Assembly (NCBI GenBank): GCA_903885855.1
Contig: CAISKG010000380.1
Location: forward strand, 1-30,068
From: an uncultured Planctomycetaceae bacterium
GTDB taxonomy: Bacteria > Planctomycetota > Planctomycetia > Pirellulales > UBA1268
Reading direction: 5' to 3'
DNA: 30,068 nt
The position numbers and the translations under genes are program-made. The notes under the pieces are model-generated. The model had not been told where the DNA came from, made no database searches, and worked only from the letters and a program-made list of their open reading frames with translations. Below, one piece after another: positions 14,747 through 22,253 of this stretch. Numbering within the stretch: the stretch's first letter is position 1; each line of letters begins with the position of its first letter.

Positions 14747-15904
14747 TCACGAGGTCCGTCCAGGCCGGCGGTAGAAGGGCAGCGGCACGACGCGGGCCGT
14801 CTGGCGGGCGTCGCGGATCGCGATCTCCAGGGGCGTTCCCTCGGCGGCGACCCCGGGCTCCACCAGCGCCATCGCCACCGCCCGGCCGAGCGTGGGGGCG
14901 AAACTACCGCTGGTCACCACGCCCACCTCGCGCCCGCCGGCCGACGGGTCGAGCACGGCGTGCCCCTCGCGCGCGCTGCGGCGCGACGCCAGATCGAGGC
15001 CCACGCGGACCCGCGCCGGCGTGCCGGCGGCCATGGCGGCGAGCATCGGGCTGCCGGGGAAGGCACGCCCCTCGAGATGCACCGCCAGCCCCAGGCCGAT
15101 GGCGAAGGGATCGCTGTCGGCCCGCAGCTCGTGGCCATACAGCGGCATGCCCGCTTCGAGGCGGAGGGTGTCGCGGGCGCCGAGGCCGCAGGCGCGCCCG
15201 CCGCGCGGCGCGGCCGCGGCCAGGATCGCCTCCCACACCGCCACGGCGTCGGCGGCCGGCACGGTCACCTCCACGCCATCCTCCCCGGTGTAGCCGGTCC
15301 GGCTGACCGCGGCCCCCACGCCCGCGACGACGGCCCCCGTGCCGCGGTAGTTGCCCAGGGCCCGGATCCGTGCGCCGTCGTCGGGGGGACAGAGCCCCGC
15401 CACCACGTCGATCGCCGCCGGCCCCTGCACGGCGATCATGGCGGTCTCGGCGGTCCGGTCGACGAGCGCCACCCCCGCCCCCGGGAGCCTCGAGCGCAGC
15501 CATTCGACCACGCGGGCGCGGTTGCTGGCGTTCACCACCAGCCCCATCCGTGGCGTGCCGTCGGGAGCGTCGTCGTCGCGGCTCACGAGGGCGTCGTCGA
15601 GGATCGCCAGCGGCTGCGGCGCGTCGGCCGTGACGAGCGTGTAGCGGAACTGACCGGGGCGGATGCCCGCCACGCGGCGGGTGAGCAGCGACTCGAGCCA
15701 GTCGAGCGCGCCGGGACCGGTGACCGACAGCCGCCCCATGTGCGAGACATCGAACAATCCCGCCGCCGAGCGCGTCGCGAGGTGTTCGTCGACGATCGAC
15801 GCGTACTGCACCGGCATGTTCCAGCCGGCGAAGTCGACCATCCGCCCGCCGTGGGCGACGTGCCAGGGGGCCAGGGGCGTCTCGAGCAGGGCAGGGTGGG
15901 TCAC
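14747..15904 (-). CDS. gcvT: Glycine cleavage system T protein (aminomethyltransferase)
   Basis: Tetrahydrofolate-dependent aminomethyltransferase that releases ammonia from lipoyl-bound aminomethyl and forms 5,10-methylene-THF. The 385-residue protein has LLETPLAPWHVAHGGRMVDFAGWNMPVQY at 7-34 (family start), FDVSHMGRLSVTGP (51-64), the acidic pair D103-D104 at the catalytic aspartate position, NASN (125-128), SRTGYTGEDGVEV, and ARDTLRLEAGMPLYGHEL. The start is a GTG at 15904 with GGAGCC upstream; a frame extending to 16000 would add residues unlike any GcvT. A TACAAT -10 element at 15964-15959 gives the gene its own promoter. It heads the gcvT-gcvH-lplA group. Confidence 0.95.
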   Translation of the reverse strand: MTHPALLETPLAPWHVAHGGRMVDFAGWNMPVQYASIVDEHLATRSAAGLFDVSHMGRLSVTGPGALDWLESLLTRRVAGIRPGQFRYTLVTADAPQPLAILDDALVSRDDDAPDGTPRMGLVVNASNRARVVEWLRSRLPGAGVALVDRTAETAMIAVQGPAAIDVVAGLCPPDDGARIRALGNYRGTGAVVAGVGAAVSRTGYTGEDGVEVTVPAADAVAVWEAILAAAAPRGGRACGLGARDTLRLEAGMPLYGHELRADSDPFAIGLGLAVHLEGRAFPGSPMLAAMAAGTPARVRVGLDLASRRSAREGHAVLDPSAGGREVGVVTSGSFAPTLGRAVAMALVEPGVAAEGTPLEIAIRDARQTARVVPLPFYRRPGRTS

Positions 15905-15958
15905 GCGGAGGCTCCGGGAAGGGGGACGCGCCGGCCGGCACGCGGCCCGCCGGGCGGG

Positions 15959-15964
15959 ATTGTA
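15959..15964 (-). promoter_or_regulatory. Likely -10 element of gcvT
   Basis: TACAAT on the minus strand (15964-15959), about 55 bases before the gcvT GTG and inside the 111-base gap after rnr. No convincing -35 box lies 16-18 bases upstream. The same hexamer followed by CCCGCC occurs before proS, which supports its use as a promoter element in this genome. Confidence 0.45.
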
Positions 15965-16015
15965 GCGCCGGCGACGCGTCGGCGACCACGGCGACGCCAT
16001 GCGCCGGCCCGATCG

Positions 16016-18136
16016 CTACCGGCCACGGCGCCCCTGCTTCCGCGCCGCGCGGGGAGGCTTCCCCCCGGCGCGCGCGCCGCCCGCCCGGCCCCGGCGATGC
16101 GGCTTCGGCCGCGCGGACCGGCGGGCACCACGCGGCCCCGCCCCGGCGGCGTCGACGAGGCGGTATTCGAGCGTGCGGCGGTCGAGATCGACCTTCTTCA
16201 CCGCCACGCGCACCCGGTCGCCGAGGCGCCAGCCGCGGCCGGGCCGCCTCCCGGCGAGGGAGTGGCTGGCCCGGTCGAAGCGGTAGGTGTCGGCCGGAAG
16301 GTCGTCGAGCGCCACCAGCCCCTCGGCGGGGAGGGCGATCCCCTGGACGAAGATCCCGAACGCCTCCACGCCGGTCACCACGGCATCCATTTCGGTGCCG
16401 ATCCGCGACGCCAGGTGATGGAGGATCTTGAGCTTCACCAGCTCCCGCTCGGCCGCCTCGGCTCGGCGTTCCAGCTGCGAGCAGTGGATCCCGAGGTCGA
16501 CGAGCCCCTCCTCCGGGGCCCGCCGGCCGCGTGCGAGCAGGTCGAGGGCCCGGTGGACGACGAGGTCGGGATAGCGACGGATCGGCGAGGTGAAATGGCA
16601 GTAGCAGTCGCTCGCCAGGGCGTAGTGCCCCTCCGGCTGCGGACCGTAGACCGCCCGGGCGAGGCTGCGCAGCACCGCGAAATGGACGGCGTGCTCCTCG
16701 CCCCGGCCGCGTGCCAGGCCGAGGAGACGCTGCAGCTCGAAGCGGCTCTCGAGCGAATCGACCTCGAAGCCGAGTTCCGAGACGAACTCGGTGAGCTGGC
16801 GGAGCCGGCGTGGATCGGGGGGCGCGTGGACGCGCCGCAGGAATCCCGCCCCCGCCCCGGCCAGCCGCGCGGCCACCGCCTCGTTGGCGGCGAGCATGAA
16901 CTCCTCGATGATCCGGTGGCTTTCGGTGTGGGCCACGACGTGGGCCCCCGAGACGCGGCCGTCGCGGTCGAGATCGACCTTCACCTCCGGCATCTCCAGC
17001 TCCAGGCTGCCGCGGGCCAGACGCCGGCGCCGCAGGATGCGGGCCAGGTCGCGCATCCGGCCGAGGAGGGCCCGGACCGCGTCGGTCATCTCCAGGCTCC
17101 GCGTGTCGGGATCGGCCAGGAAGAGATCGACCTCCTCGTAGGTGAAGCGCCGCGCCGAGCGGATCGCCGACCGCTCCACCTCGGCGTGGACCGGGATCCC
17201 GTCGGGGGTGAACTCGATCCAGCAGGTGCGCGTGTAGCGCGTCTTGCCGGGTTGGAGACTGGCGAGGTTGTTGGAGACGATCTCCGGGAGCATGGGGATG
17301 ACGCGGTCGGGCAGGTACACGCTCGTGCCCCGCGCCAGCGCCTCCTGGTCGAGCGGCGATCCGGCGGGCACGAACCACGAGACGTCGGCGATGTGGACGC
17401 CGAGCAGCCAGTGGTCGCGCTCCAGACGCTCCAGCGAGATCGCGTCGTCGAAGTCGCGGGCGTCGACCGGGTCGATCGTGACGACGGTCCTGGCGGAGAG
17501 GTCGCGGCGGTCGGCGGGCACGGTGCCGTCGAAGCGTTCCGCCTGCTCCCGGGCACAGCGCAGCACCGGCTCGGGGAAGGGGCCCGGCAGGCCGAACTCG
17601 TGGATGATCGAGAGCGTGTCGACGCCGGGATCCCCGCCGCGGCCGAGGACCTCGACCACCACCCCCTCCCCGTCGCGCAGCGCCGTCGGGAAACGCACCA
17701 CCTCGACCACGACCTTGTCGTCCACCGCCACCGCCTTGGCGCCGGGATCGCCGACCGCGATCGGACGGGGGAAGGCGGTGCCGTCGATCTGCACCCACCC
17801 CGACCCCGCCGCCACGAAGAAGCTCCCCACGAAGCGCGTGGTACGGCGCGCGATCACCTCGACGATCGTGCCCGACGGCCCGGGGCGGCGCACGTCGGCG
17901 TGCCGCGCGAGCCGCACGCGCACCGTGTCGCCGTCGGCGGCGTCGAGGCAATCCTTGGCGGCGATGTGGACATCGGCGTCGCGCGAGGCCCGGGCCGCGG
18001 CCTCGGCAGGGCGCACGAAACCGTAGCCCCCCGCCGCGCGACGGAAGACGCCGGTCACCTCGCCGGGCCGGGGGGATGGCCTGCCCCCGGCGCTCCCGTC
18101 GCCCCGCCGGCCCCTCCGCTCGTCGTCGCGCGGCAT
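16016..18136 (-). CDS. rnr: Ribonuclease R (RNB-family 3'-5' exoribonuclease)
   Basis: Processive, hydrolytic 3'-5' exoribonuclease that degrades structured RNA. The 706-residue protein has an N-terminal region with cold-shock/OB-like segments (about 25-150; GEVTGVFRRAAGGYGFVRP), the RNB catalytic domain (about 218-545) with the metal-binding aspartates in IDPVDARDFDDA (221-232), and HFTSPIRRYPDLVVHRAL near the end of RNB. A C-terminal S1 domain follows (about 610-690; GTEMDAVVTGVEAFGIFV), then a strongly basic tail. The ATG at 18136 follows GGGGGAA. It lies 11 bases downstream of the yhaM-like gene, so the two exoribonucleases are probably co-transcribed. The length fits RNase R rather than RNase II. 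Confidence 0.94.
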   Translation of the reverse strand: MPRDDERRGRRGDGSAGGRPSPRPGEVTGVFRRAAGGYGFVRPAEAAARASRDADVHIAAKDCLDAADGDTVRVRLARHADVRRPGPSGTIVEVIARRTTRFVGSFFVAAGSGWVQIDGTAFPRPIAVGDPGAKAVAVDDKVVVEVVRFPTALRDGEGVVVEVLGRGGDPGVDTLSIIHEFGLPGPFPEPVLRCAREQAERFDGTVPADRRDLSARTVVTIDPVDARDFDDAISLERLERDHWLLGVHIADVSWFVPAGSPLDQEALARGTSVYLPDRVIPMLPEIVSNNLASLQPGKTRYTRTCWIEFTPDGIPVHAEVERSAIRSARRFTYEEVDLFLADPDTRSLEMTDAVRALLGRMRDLARILRRRRLARGSLELEMPEVKVDLDRDGRVSGAHVVAHTESHRIIEEFMLAANEAVAARLAGAGAGFLRRVHAPPDPRRLRQLTEFVSELGFEVDSLESRFELQRLLGLARGRGEEHAVHFAVLRSLARAVYGPQPEGHYALASDCYCHFTSPIRRYPDLVVHRALDLLARGRRAPEEGLVDLGIHCSQLERRAEAAERELVKLKILHHLASRIGTEMDAVVTGVEAFGIFVQGIALPAEGLVALDDLPADTYRFDRASHSLAGRRPGRGWRLGDRVRVAVKKVDLDRRTLEYRLVDAAGAGPRGARRSARPKPHRRGRAGGARAGGKPPRAARKQGRRGR

Positions 18137-18147
18137 GGATTCCCCCG

Positions 18148-19152
18148 TCAGGATCGGCCGCGGAAGAACTTCCGGCCGAGCGACTGCTGGTACTGCGTCC
18201 AACCGCCGTCCATGGCCGCCTCGTTCTGGAGCAGCTGGGCGACGCCGGCCATCCGCGCGTCCATGTGGTCGAGATGGTGGAGGAGGAGCGCCTCGAGGGT
18301 CATGGGCAGCTTCGGCGCGCCGTACTCGTACTGGCCGTGGTGGCTCGCCACCATGTGCTTGAGGCGGATGGCCGTCTCGGCGTCGAACGGCCGGCCCGTC
18401 CGCTCCTCGACGTGGCGGATCTTGGCGTCGAGCTGCTCGAGGCCGAGGAGCACGTGGCCGAGGAGCTGGCCGGCGTCGGTGTAGGAGAATCCGCGCTCGC
18501 TCTCCAATTCGAGCGTCTTGCCGAGATCGTGGAACAGCACGCCCACCAGCAGCAGATCGCGGTCGACGGCCGGATAGAGCGGGGCCACCCGGTCGGCGAG
18601 GCGCAGGAGGTTGACGACGTGCTCGAGGAGCCCGCCGGCGTGGGCGTGGTGGTGCTTGACCCCGGCGGGGCTGCGGCAGAAGGCCGCCATGAGCGGCCCG
18701 TCGGCGAGCGTCTCGTCGCACAGCTCGCGCAGCTGCCCCGGCCGCAGCGACGCGAGCAACGCGGCCAGTTCGCCGCGCAGCCGCTGCAGCTCGGCGGCCG
18801 AGAGCACCTGGAACTCGGCCTCGTCGAGCCCGCGCGGATCCACCCGGCCGATCGCCTGGATGATGATCTGAAGGTTGCCCGAGTAGAGCTGGGTCATCCC
18901 CTCGACGCGCACGTAGTCGCCGTCGTCGAAGGCGCTGAACTCCTCGTCGGAGGCGTTCCACATCCGCCCCGTGATCGACCCGCTCCGGTCCGCCAGTTCG
19001 ACCTGCAGATAGAGCTGGCCGTTGCGGTTGGGGCGGAGCTGCTTGTGCGTGGCGAGGAACACCTGATCGACGGCCCCCTGCGGGGCGAGCTCGGTGACGC
19101 GGCGCCGCGACGAGGGCCGGCCCGGGCGCGAGGGAGGATCGGCGGGCGACAT
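18148..19152 (-). CDS. yhaM: YhaM-like 3'-5' exoribonuclease (OB fold plus HD domain)
   Basis: A 334-residue protein with the architecture of YhaM: an N-terminal OB-fold (about 25-105; GQLYLQVELADRSGSITGRMWN and VRVEGMTQLYSGNLQIII), then a linker and a metal-dependent HD domain (about 160-305). The metal ligands are visible: H171 in HAGGLLEH, H208-D209 in LFHDLGK, H271-H272 in SHHG and D295 near the end. The family trims short single-stranded RNA and DNA 3' ends. The ATG at 19152 is chosen because the residues that follow fit the family; no clear ribosome site precedes it. It lies 11 bases upstream of rnr and is divergent from proS across a 218-base gap. Confidence 0.87.
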   Translation of the reverse strand: MSPADPPSRPGRPSSRRRVTELAPQGAVDQVFLATHKQLRPNRNGQLYLQVELADRSGSITGRMWNASDEEFSAFDDGDYVRVEGMTQLYSGNLQIIIQAIGRVDPRGLDEAEFQVLSAAELQRLRGELAALLASLRPGQLRELCDETLADGPLMAAFCRSPAGVKHHHAHAGGLLEHVVNLLRLADRVAPLYPAVDRDLLLVGVLFHDLGKTLELESERGFSYTDAGQLLGHVLLGLEQLDAKIRHVEERTGRPFDAETAIRLKHMVASHHGQYEYGAPKLPMTLEALLLHHLDHMDARMAGVAQLLQNEAAMDGGWTQYQQSLGRKFFRGRS

Positions 19153-19279
19153 GCGGAGTCCGGAGGAACGCGTGGGGGGCGAGGGGGCAGGGGAGGGGAG
19201 ATGCCCCCGAATGCCCGGGAGTCTACCAACGGCGGCCCGGCGGCCCCCGCCGGGCTCCGCGGATTCCGCCGGCAACGAC

Positions 19280-19285
19280 TACAAT
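19280..19285 (+). promoter_or_regulatory. Likely -10 element of proS
   Basis: TACAAT followed by CCCGCC, 85 bases before the proS ATG, in the divergent yhaM/proS gap. No good -35 box is seen at 16-18 bases. The same TACAAT-CCCGCC block appears on the other strand before gcvT. Confidence 0.45.
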
Positions 19286-19370
19286 CCCGCCGCGTCGCTC
19301 CCCACCGGCGGCACGCGCCGCCGGGCCCCGCGTCCCGTCGCCCTTCCCCGTCCCCGTTCCGGAGTCAGTC

Positions 19371-20879
19371 ATGCCCGACCATGCGATCTCGCCGACCCGC
19401 GCCGAGGACTACCCGGAGTGGTACCAGCAGGTCGTCCGCGCCGCCGATCTGGCCGAACCGTCGCCGGTGCGCGGGTGCATGGTGATCAAGCCGCACGGGT
19501 ACGCCATCTGGGAGCGCATGCAGGCGATCCTCGACCGGATGTTCAAGGCGACGGGGCACCAGAACGCCTATTTCCCCCTCTTCATCCCGCTGTCGTACCT
19601 CGAGAAGGAGGCCAAGCACGTCGAGGGATTCGCGAAGGAATGCGCGGTCGTCACCCACCACCGCCTCGAACTCTCCCCCGAGGGCAAGCTCGTGCCCACC
19701 GGCAAGCTCGAGGAGCCGCTGGTCGTGCGGCCGACGAGCGAGACGATCATCGGCGAGATGTTCTCGCGCTGGGTGCAGTCGTGGCGCGACCTGCCGCTGT
19801 TGGTGAACCAGTGGGCCAACGTCGTGCGCTGGGAGATGCGGCCGCGCGTCTTCCTGCGCACCGCCGAGTTCCTCTGGCAGGAGGGCCACACCGCCCACGC
19901 CACCCGCGAGGAGGCGGTCGAGGAGACGCTGCGGATGCTCGACGTCTACGCCACGTTCGCCGAACGTGATCTGGCGATTCCGGTGATCCGCGGGCCGAAG
20001 CCCGCCGCCGAGCGCTTCCCCGGCGCGGTGGAGACCTACTCCATCGAGGCCATGATGCAGGATGGCAAGGCGCTGCAGGCGGGGACGTCGCACTTCCTCG
20101 GCCAGAACTTCGCCCGTGCCCAGGGCATCCGCTTCGCCGGCCCCTCGGGCGCGGAGGAGTTCTGCTGGACGACGTCCTGGGGCGTGTCCACTCGCCTCGT
20201 CGGCGCGGTGATCATGACCCACTCCGACGACGACGGCCTCGTCCTCCCGCCGCGGATCGCGCCGGCGCAGGTGGTGCTGCTCCCGATCCACCGCACCCCG
20301 GAGGAGCGCGAGCAGGTCCTCGCCGCCTGCCGGCGGCTCGAGGAGGAGCTGCGTGCGACCTCCTTCGCCGACGAGCCGGTGCGCGTGCGCATCGACGCCC
20401 GCGACATGCGCGGCGGCGAGAAGACCTGGCAGCACGTCAAGCAGGGGGTGCCCCTCCGCGTGGAGATCGGGCCGCGCGACCTGGCCGCCGGCACGGTGAG
20501 CGTCACACGGCGCGACCGGCCGCCCAAGGAGCGGTCCGGGCTGCCGATCGCCGGATTCGCCGCCGCCGTCCCCGGGCTCCTCGCGGAGATCGAGCGCGGC
20601 CTGTTCGGCCGGGCGCGCGAGTTCCGCGACCGGCGCAGCGCCCCCCTCGACAGCCTCGAGGCGGTGCGCGGATACTTCGCCGGCGACGGGGGAAGCGAGA
20701 TCGGCGACGGTGGATTCGCCCACGTCCACGTGGCCGACGATCCCGCCGTGGCGGCGGCCCTCGATCCGCTCAAGGTCACGGTCCGCTGCGTTCCCATGGA
20801 GGGCGGCGACGAGCCGGGCCGGTGCGTGGTGACCGGCCAGCCGGTGCCGCGGCGGAGCGTGCTGGCCCGCTCCTACTGA
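19371..20879 (+). CDS. proS: Prolyl-tRNA synthetase, archaeal/eukaryotic type
   Basis: Class II aminoacyl-tRNA synthetase that charges tRNA-Pro. The 502-residue protein belongs to the short ProS type without the bacterial editing insertion. Visible signatures: VIKPHGYAIWERMQAILD (38-55), RPTSET (120-125), motif 2 around RWEMRPRVFLRTAEFLWQEG (153-172), and motif 3 with TSWGVSTRLVGAVIMTHSDD. An anticodon-binding domain follows from about 295, then the C-terminal domain ending in Tyr, as in the archaeal type. The ATG at 19371 has GGAG eight bases upstream. The four-cysteine zinc site expected near the C-terminus is incomplete: only CVVTGQ and one nearby Cys remain. A promoter-like TACAAT lies upstream and a hairpin downstream. 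Confidence 0.96.
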   Translation: MPDHAISPTRAEDYPEWYQQVVRAADLAEPSPVRGCMVIKPHGYAIWERMQAILDRMFKATGHQNAYFPLFIPLSYLEKEAKHVEGFAKECAVVTHHRLELSPEGKLVPTGKLEEPLVVRPTSETIIGEMFSRWVQSWRDLPLLVNQWANVVRWEMRPRVFLRTAEFLWQEGHTAHATREEAVEETLRMLDVYATFAERDLAIPVIRGPKPAAERFPGAVETYSIEAMMQDGKALQAGTSHFLGQNFARAQGIRFAGPSGAEEFCWTTSWGVSTRLVGAVIMTHSDDDGLVLPPRIAPAQVVLLPIHRTPEEREQVLAACRRLEEELRATSFADEPVRVRIDARDMRGGEKTWQHVKQGVPLRVEIGPRDLAAGTVSVTRRDRPPKERSGLPIAGFAAAVPGLLAEIERGLFGRAREFRDRRSAPLDSLEAVRGYFAGDGGSEIGDGGFAHVHVADDPAVAAALDPLKVTVRCVPMEGGDEPGRCVVTGQPVPRRSVLARSY

Positions 20880-20900
20880 GGGCCCCGCCCGCCGGGAGGG

Positions 20901-20922
20901 CGCCGCGGCGCCGGCGGCGTTT
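20901..20922 (+). terminator. Possible terminator of proS
   Basis: Six-base GC stem CGCCGC (20901-20906) and GCGGCG (20914-20919) with a 7-base loop, followed by TTT. It lies 21 bases after the proS stop. The T run is short and overlaps the TACAAT promoter element of the next gene, so termination may be partial. Confidence 0.35.
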
Positions 20923-20927
20923 ACAAT
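20922..20927 (+). promoter_or_regulatory. Likely -10 element of the DUF1573-cytochrome operon
   Basis: TTACAATT contains TACAAT 76 bases before the ATG at 21004. It is an AT-rich island in an otherwise nearly pure GC gap. No matching -35 box was found. Confidence 0.42.
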
Positions 20928-21003
20928 TGGCCCGGGGCACGGCCGCCGCCTTCGCGGCCCGCCGTGGGCGCCCCGGGGAGGCCGCCTGCCGGCGGCGTGG
21001 ACC

Positions 21004-22203
21004 ATGGCAGTGCGCGCTCCGGGCGGGCGGTCGGTGGCGACGGCCGCGGCGATGGTGGGAGGCCTGTTGGGGGCGGCGGCGCCCACGCTGTGGGCCGCAT
21101 TCCATCCCTGGCGGCTCGGCGAATTCGATCCGGCCGGCTTCGAGGTGAAGGAAGGGGTTTCGGTTCCGCGGGTGGACGCCGAGTCGACGCAGTACGCCTT
21201 CGGCACCATGCCCGAGGGTGCGGAGCGCACGCACGAGTTCGTGATCCGCAACTCGGGCGACGCGCCCCTCAAGATCACGCGCGGTGCCACCTCCTGCTCC
21301 TGCACGGTGAGCGACTTCGAGAACGCCGACGGGGGCGACGCGGGCGGCGAGAAGGAGGTCGAGCCGGGCGGGGCGGCCCGCCTGCGTCTCAAGTGGCGCG
21401 GCAAGAGCGGCGGGCCGTTCCGGCAGCAGGCCACCGTGTTCACCAACGACCCGCGGCGGCCGGAGATCGTGTTCGTCGTCGAGGGCTTCGTCGTGCCGGT
21501 CTGGAAGGCGGAGCCGAAGTCGATGGTGCTCACGTCGGTCTCGAGCCAGGGGGGGGCGAAGACGTCGGCGATGATCTTCACCTACTCCCCGACCGCGCCG
21601 CAGGTGGCCGCCGTGCGCGTGGAGGATGCCGAATCCCCGCAGGTTCTCTCCCTTTCCACGCGGCCGCTGGAGCCACACGAGGTGCGGATGGAGCGCGGGG
21701 CCACGGGCGGGGTGCGGCTCGACGTCGAGGTCCTGCCGGGGGTGCCGCTCGGACCGCTGCACAAGACGATTCGTGTCGACCTCCTTCTGCCCGAGGAGGT
21801 GACGGCCGAATTGACCCTCGACGGAACCGTGGCGGGTGACCTTGCCTTGGTGGGCCCGGGATGGGATTCCTCCCGGCAGATCCTCAAACTCGGCACCGTC
21901 TCCGCCCGGACCGGCATGCGCACCCAGCTTTTCATCACCGCCAAGGGCCCCCATCGGGAGGCCGTCAAACCGGTGATCCGCGGTGTCGTGCCCGAGTCCC
22001 TGACGGTGGAGGTGGGGGAGGGGGTGCCGGTGGGTTCCAGCGGTGTGGTGCGGATCCCGCTCACCATCGCCATCCCCGCCGGCAGTCCGCAGGTGAACCA
22101 CCTCGGGTCGAGCCAGGCCCCGGCCGGAAAGATCGAACTGGAGACGGGGCACCCCGAGTCGCCGTCCATGACCATCCCCGTGAGCGTCGCCATCGGTCCG
22201 TGA
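21004..22203 (+). CDS. DUF1573 domain exported protein
   Basis: A 399-residue protein of unknown function. An N-terminal hydrophobic segment (about 10-32) acts as signal or anchor. A DUF1573 domain at about 62-170 follows, recognised by YAFGTMPEGAERTHEFVIRNSG, then PLKITRGATSCSCT with the CxC pair C98 and C100, and the closing VFTNDPRRPEIVFVVEGFV. This domain is an immunoglobulin-like fold of the ASPM-SPD-2-Hydin type and is frequent in Bacteroidetes and Planctomycetes. The remaining 220 residues appear to be further beta-sandwich repeats (KLGTVSARTGMRTQLFITAKG resembles a second degenerate unit). It is 50 bases upstream of the multihaem cytochrome gene, so both are likely co-expressed in the envelope. 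The reactive CxC could bind metal or copper, but this is inference. Confidence 0.87.
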   Translation: MAVRAPGGRSVATAAAMVGGLLGAAAPTLWAAFHPWRLGEFDPAGFEVKEGVSVPRVDAESTQYAFGTMPEGAERTHEFVIRNSGDAPLKITRGATSCSCTVSDFENADGGDAGGEKEVEPGGAARLRLKWRGKSGGPFRQQATVFTNDPRRPEIVFVVEGFVVPVWKAEPKSMVLTSVSSQGGAKTSAMIFTYSPTAPQVAAVRVEDAESPQVLSLSTRPLEPHEVRMERGATGGVRLDVEVLPGVPLGPLHKTIRVDLLLPEEVTAELTLDGTVAGDLALVGPGWDSSRQILKLGTVSARTGMRTQLFITAKGPHREAVKPVIRGVVPESLTVEVGEGVPVGSSGVVRIPLTIAIPAGSPQVNHLGSSQAPAGKIELETGHPESPSMTIPVSVAIGP

Positions 22204-22253
22204 GTGCCGCGGACCGGCGGCGGCCAGACGCCCCCCCCGATCGGAACAGCGTC

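Noticed and set aside
14063..18484. A 1473-residue open frame on the plus strand across gcvH, gcvT and rnr
   Set aside because: It is antisense to three well-recognised genes and has only Arg/His/Gly/Asp-rich composition. Very high GC leaves such mirror frames open.
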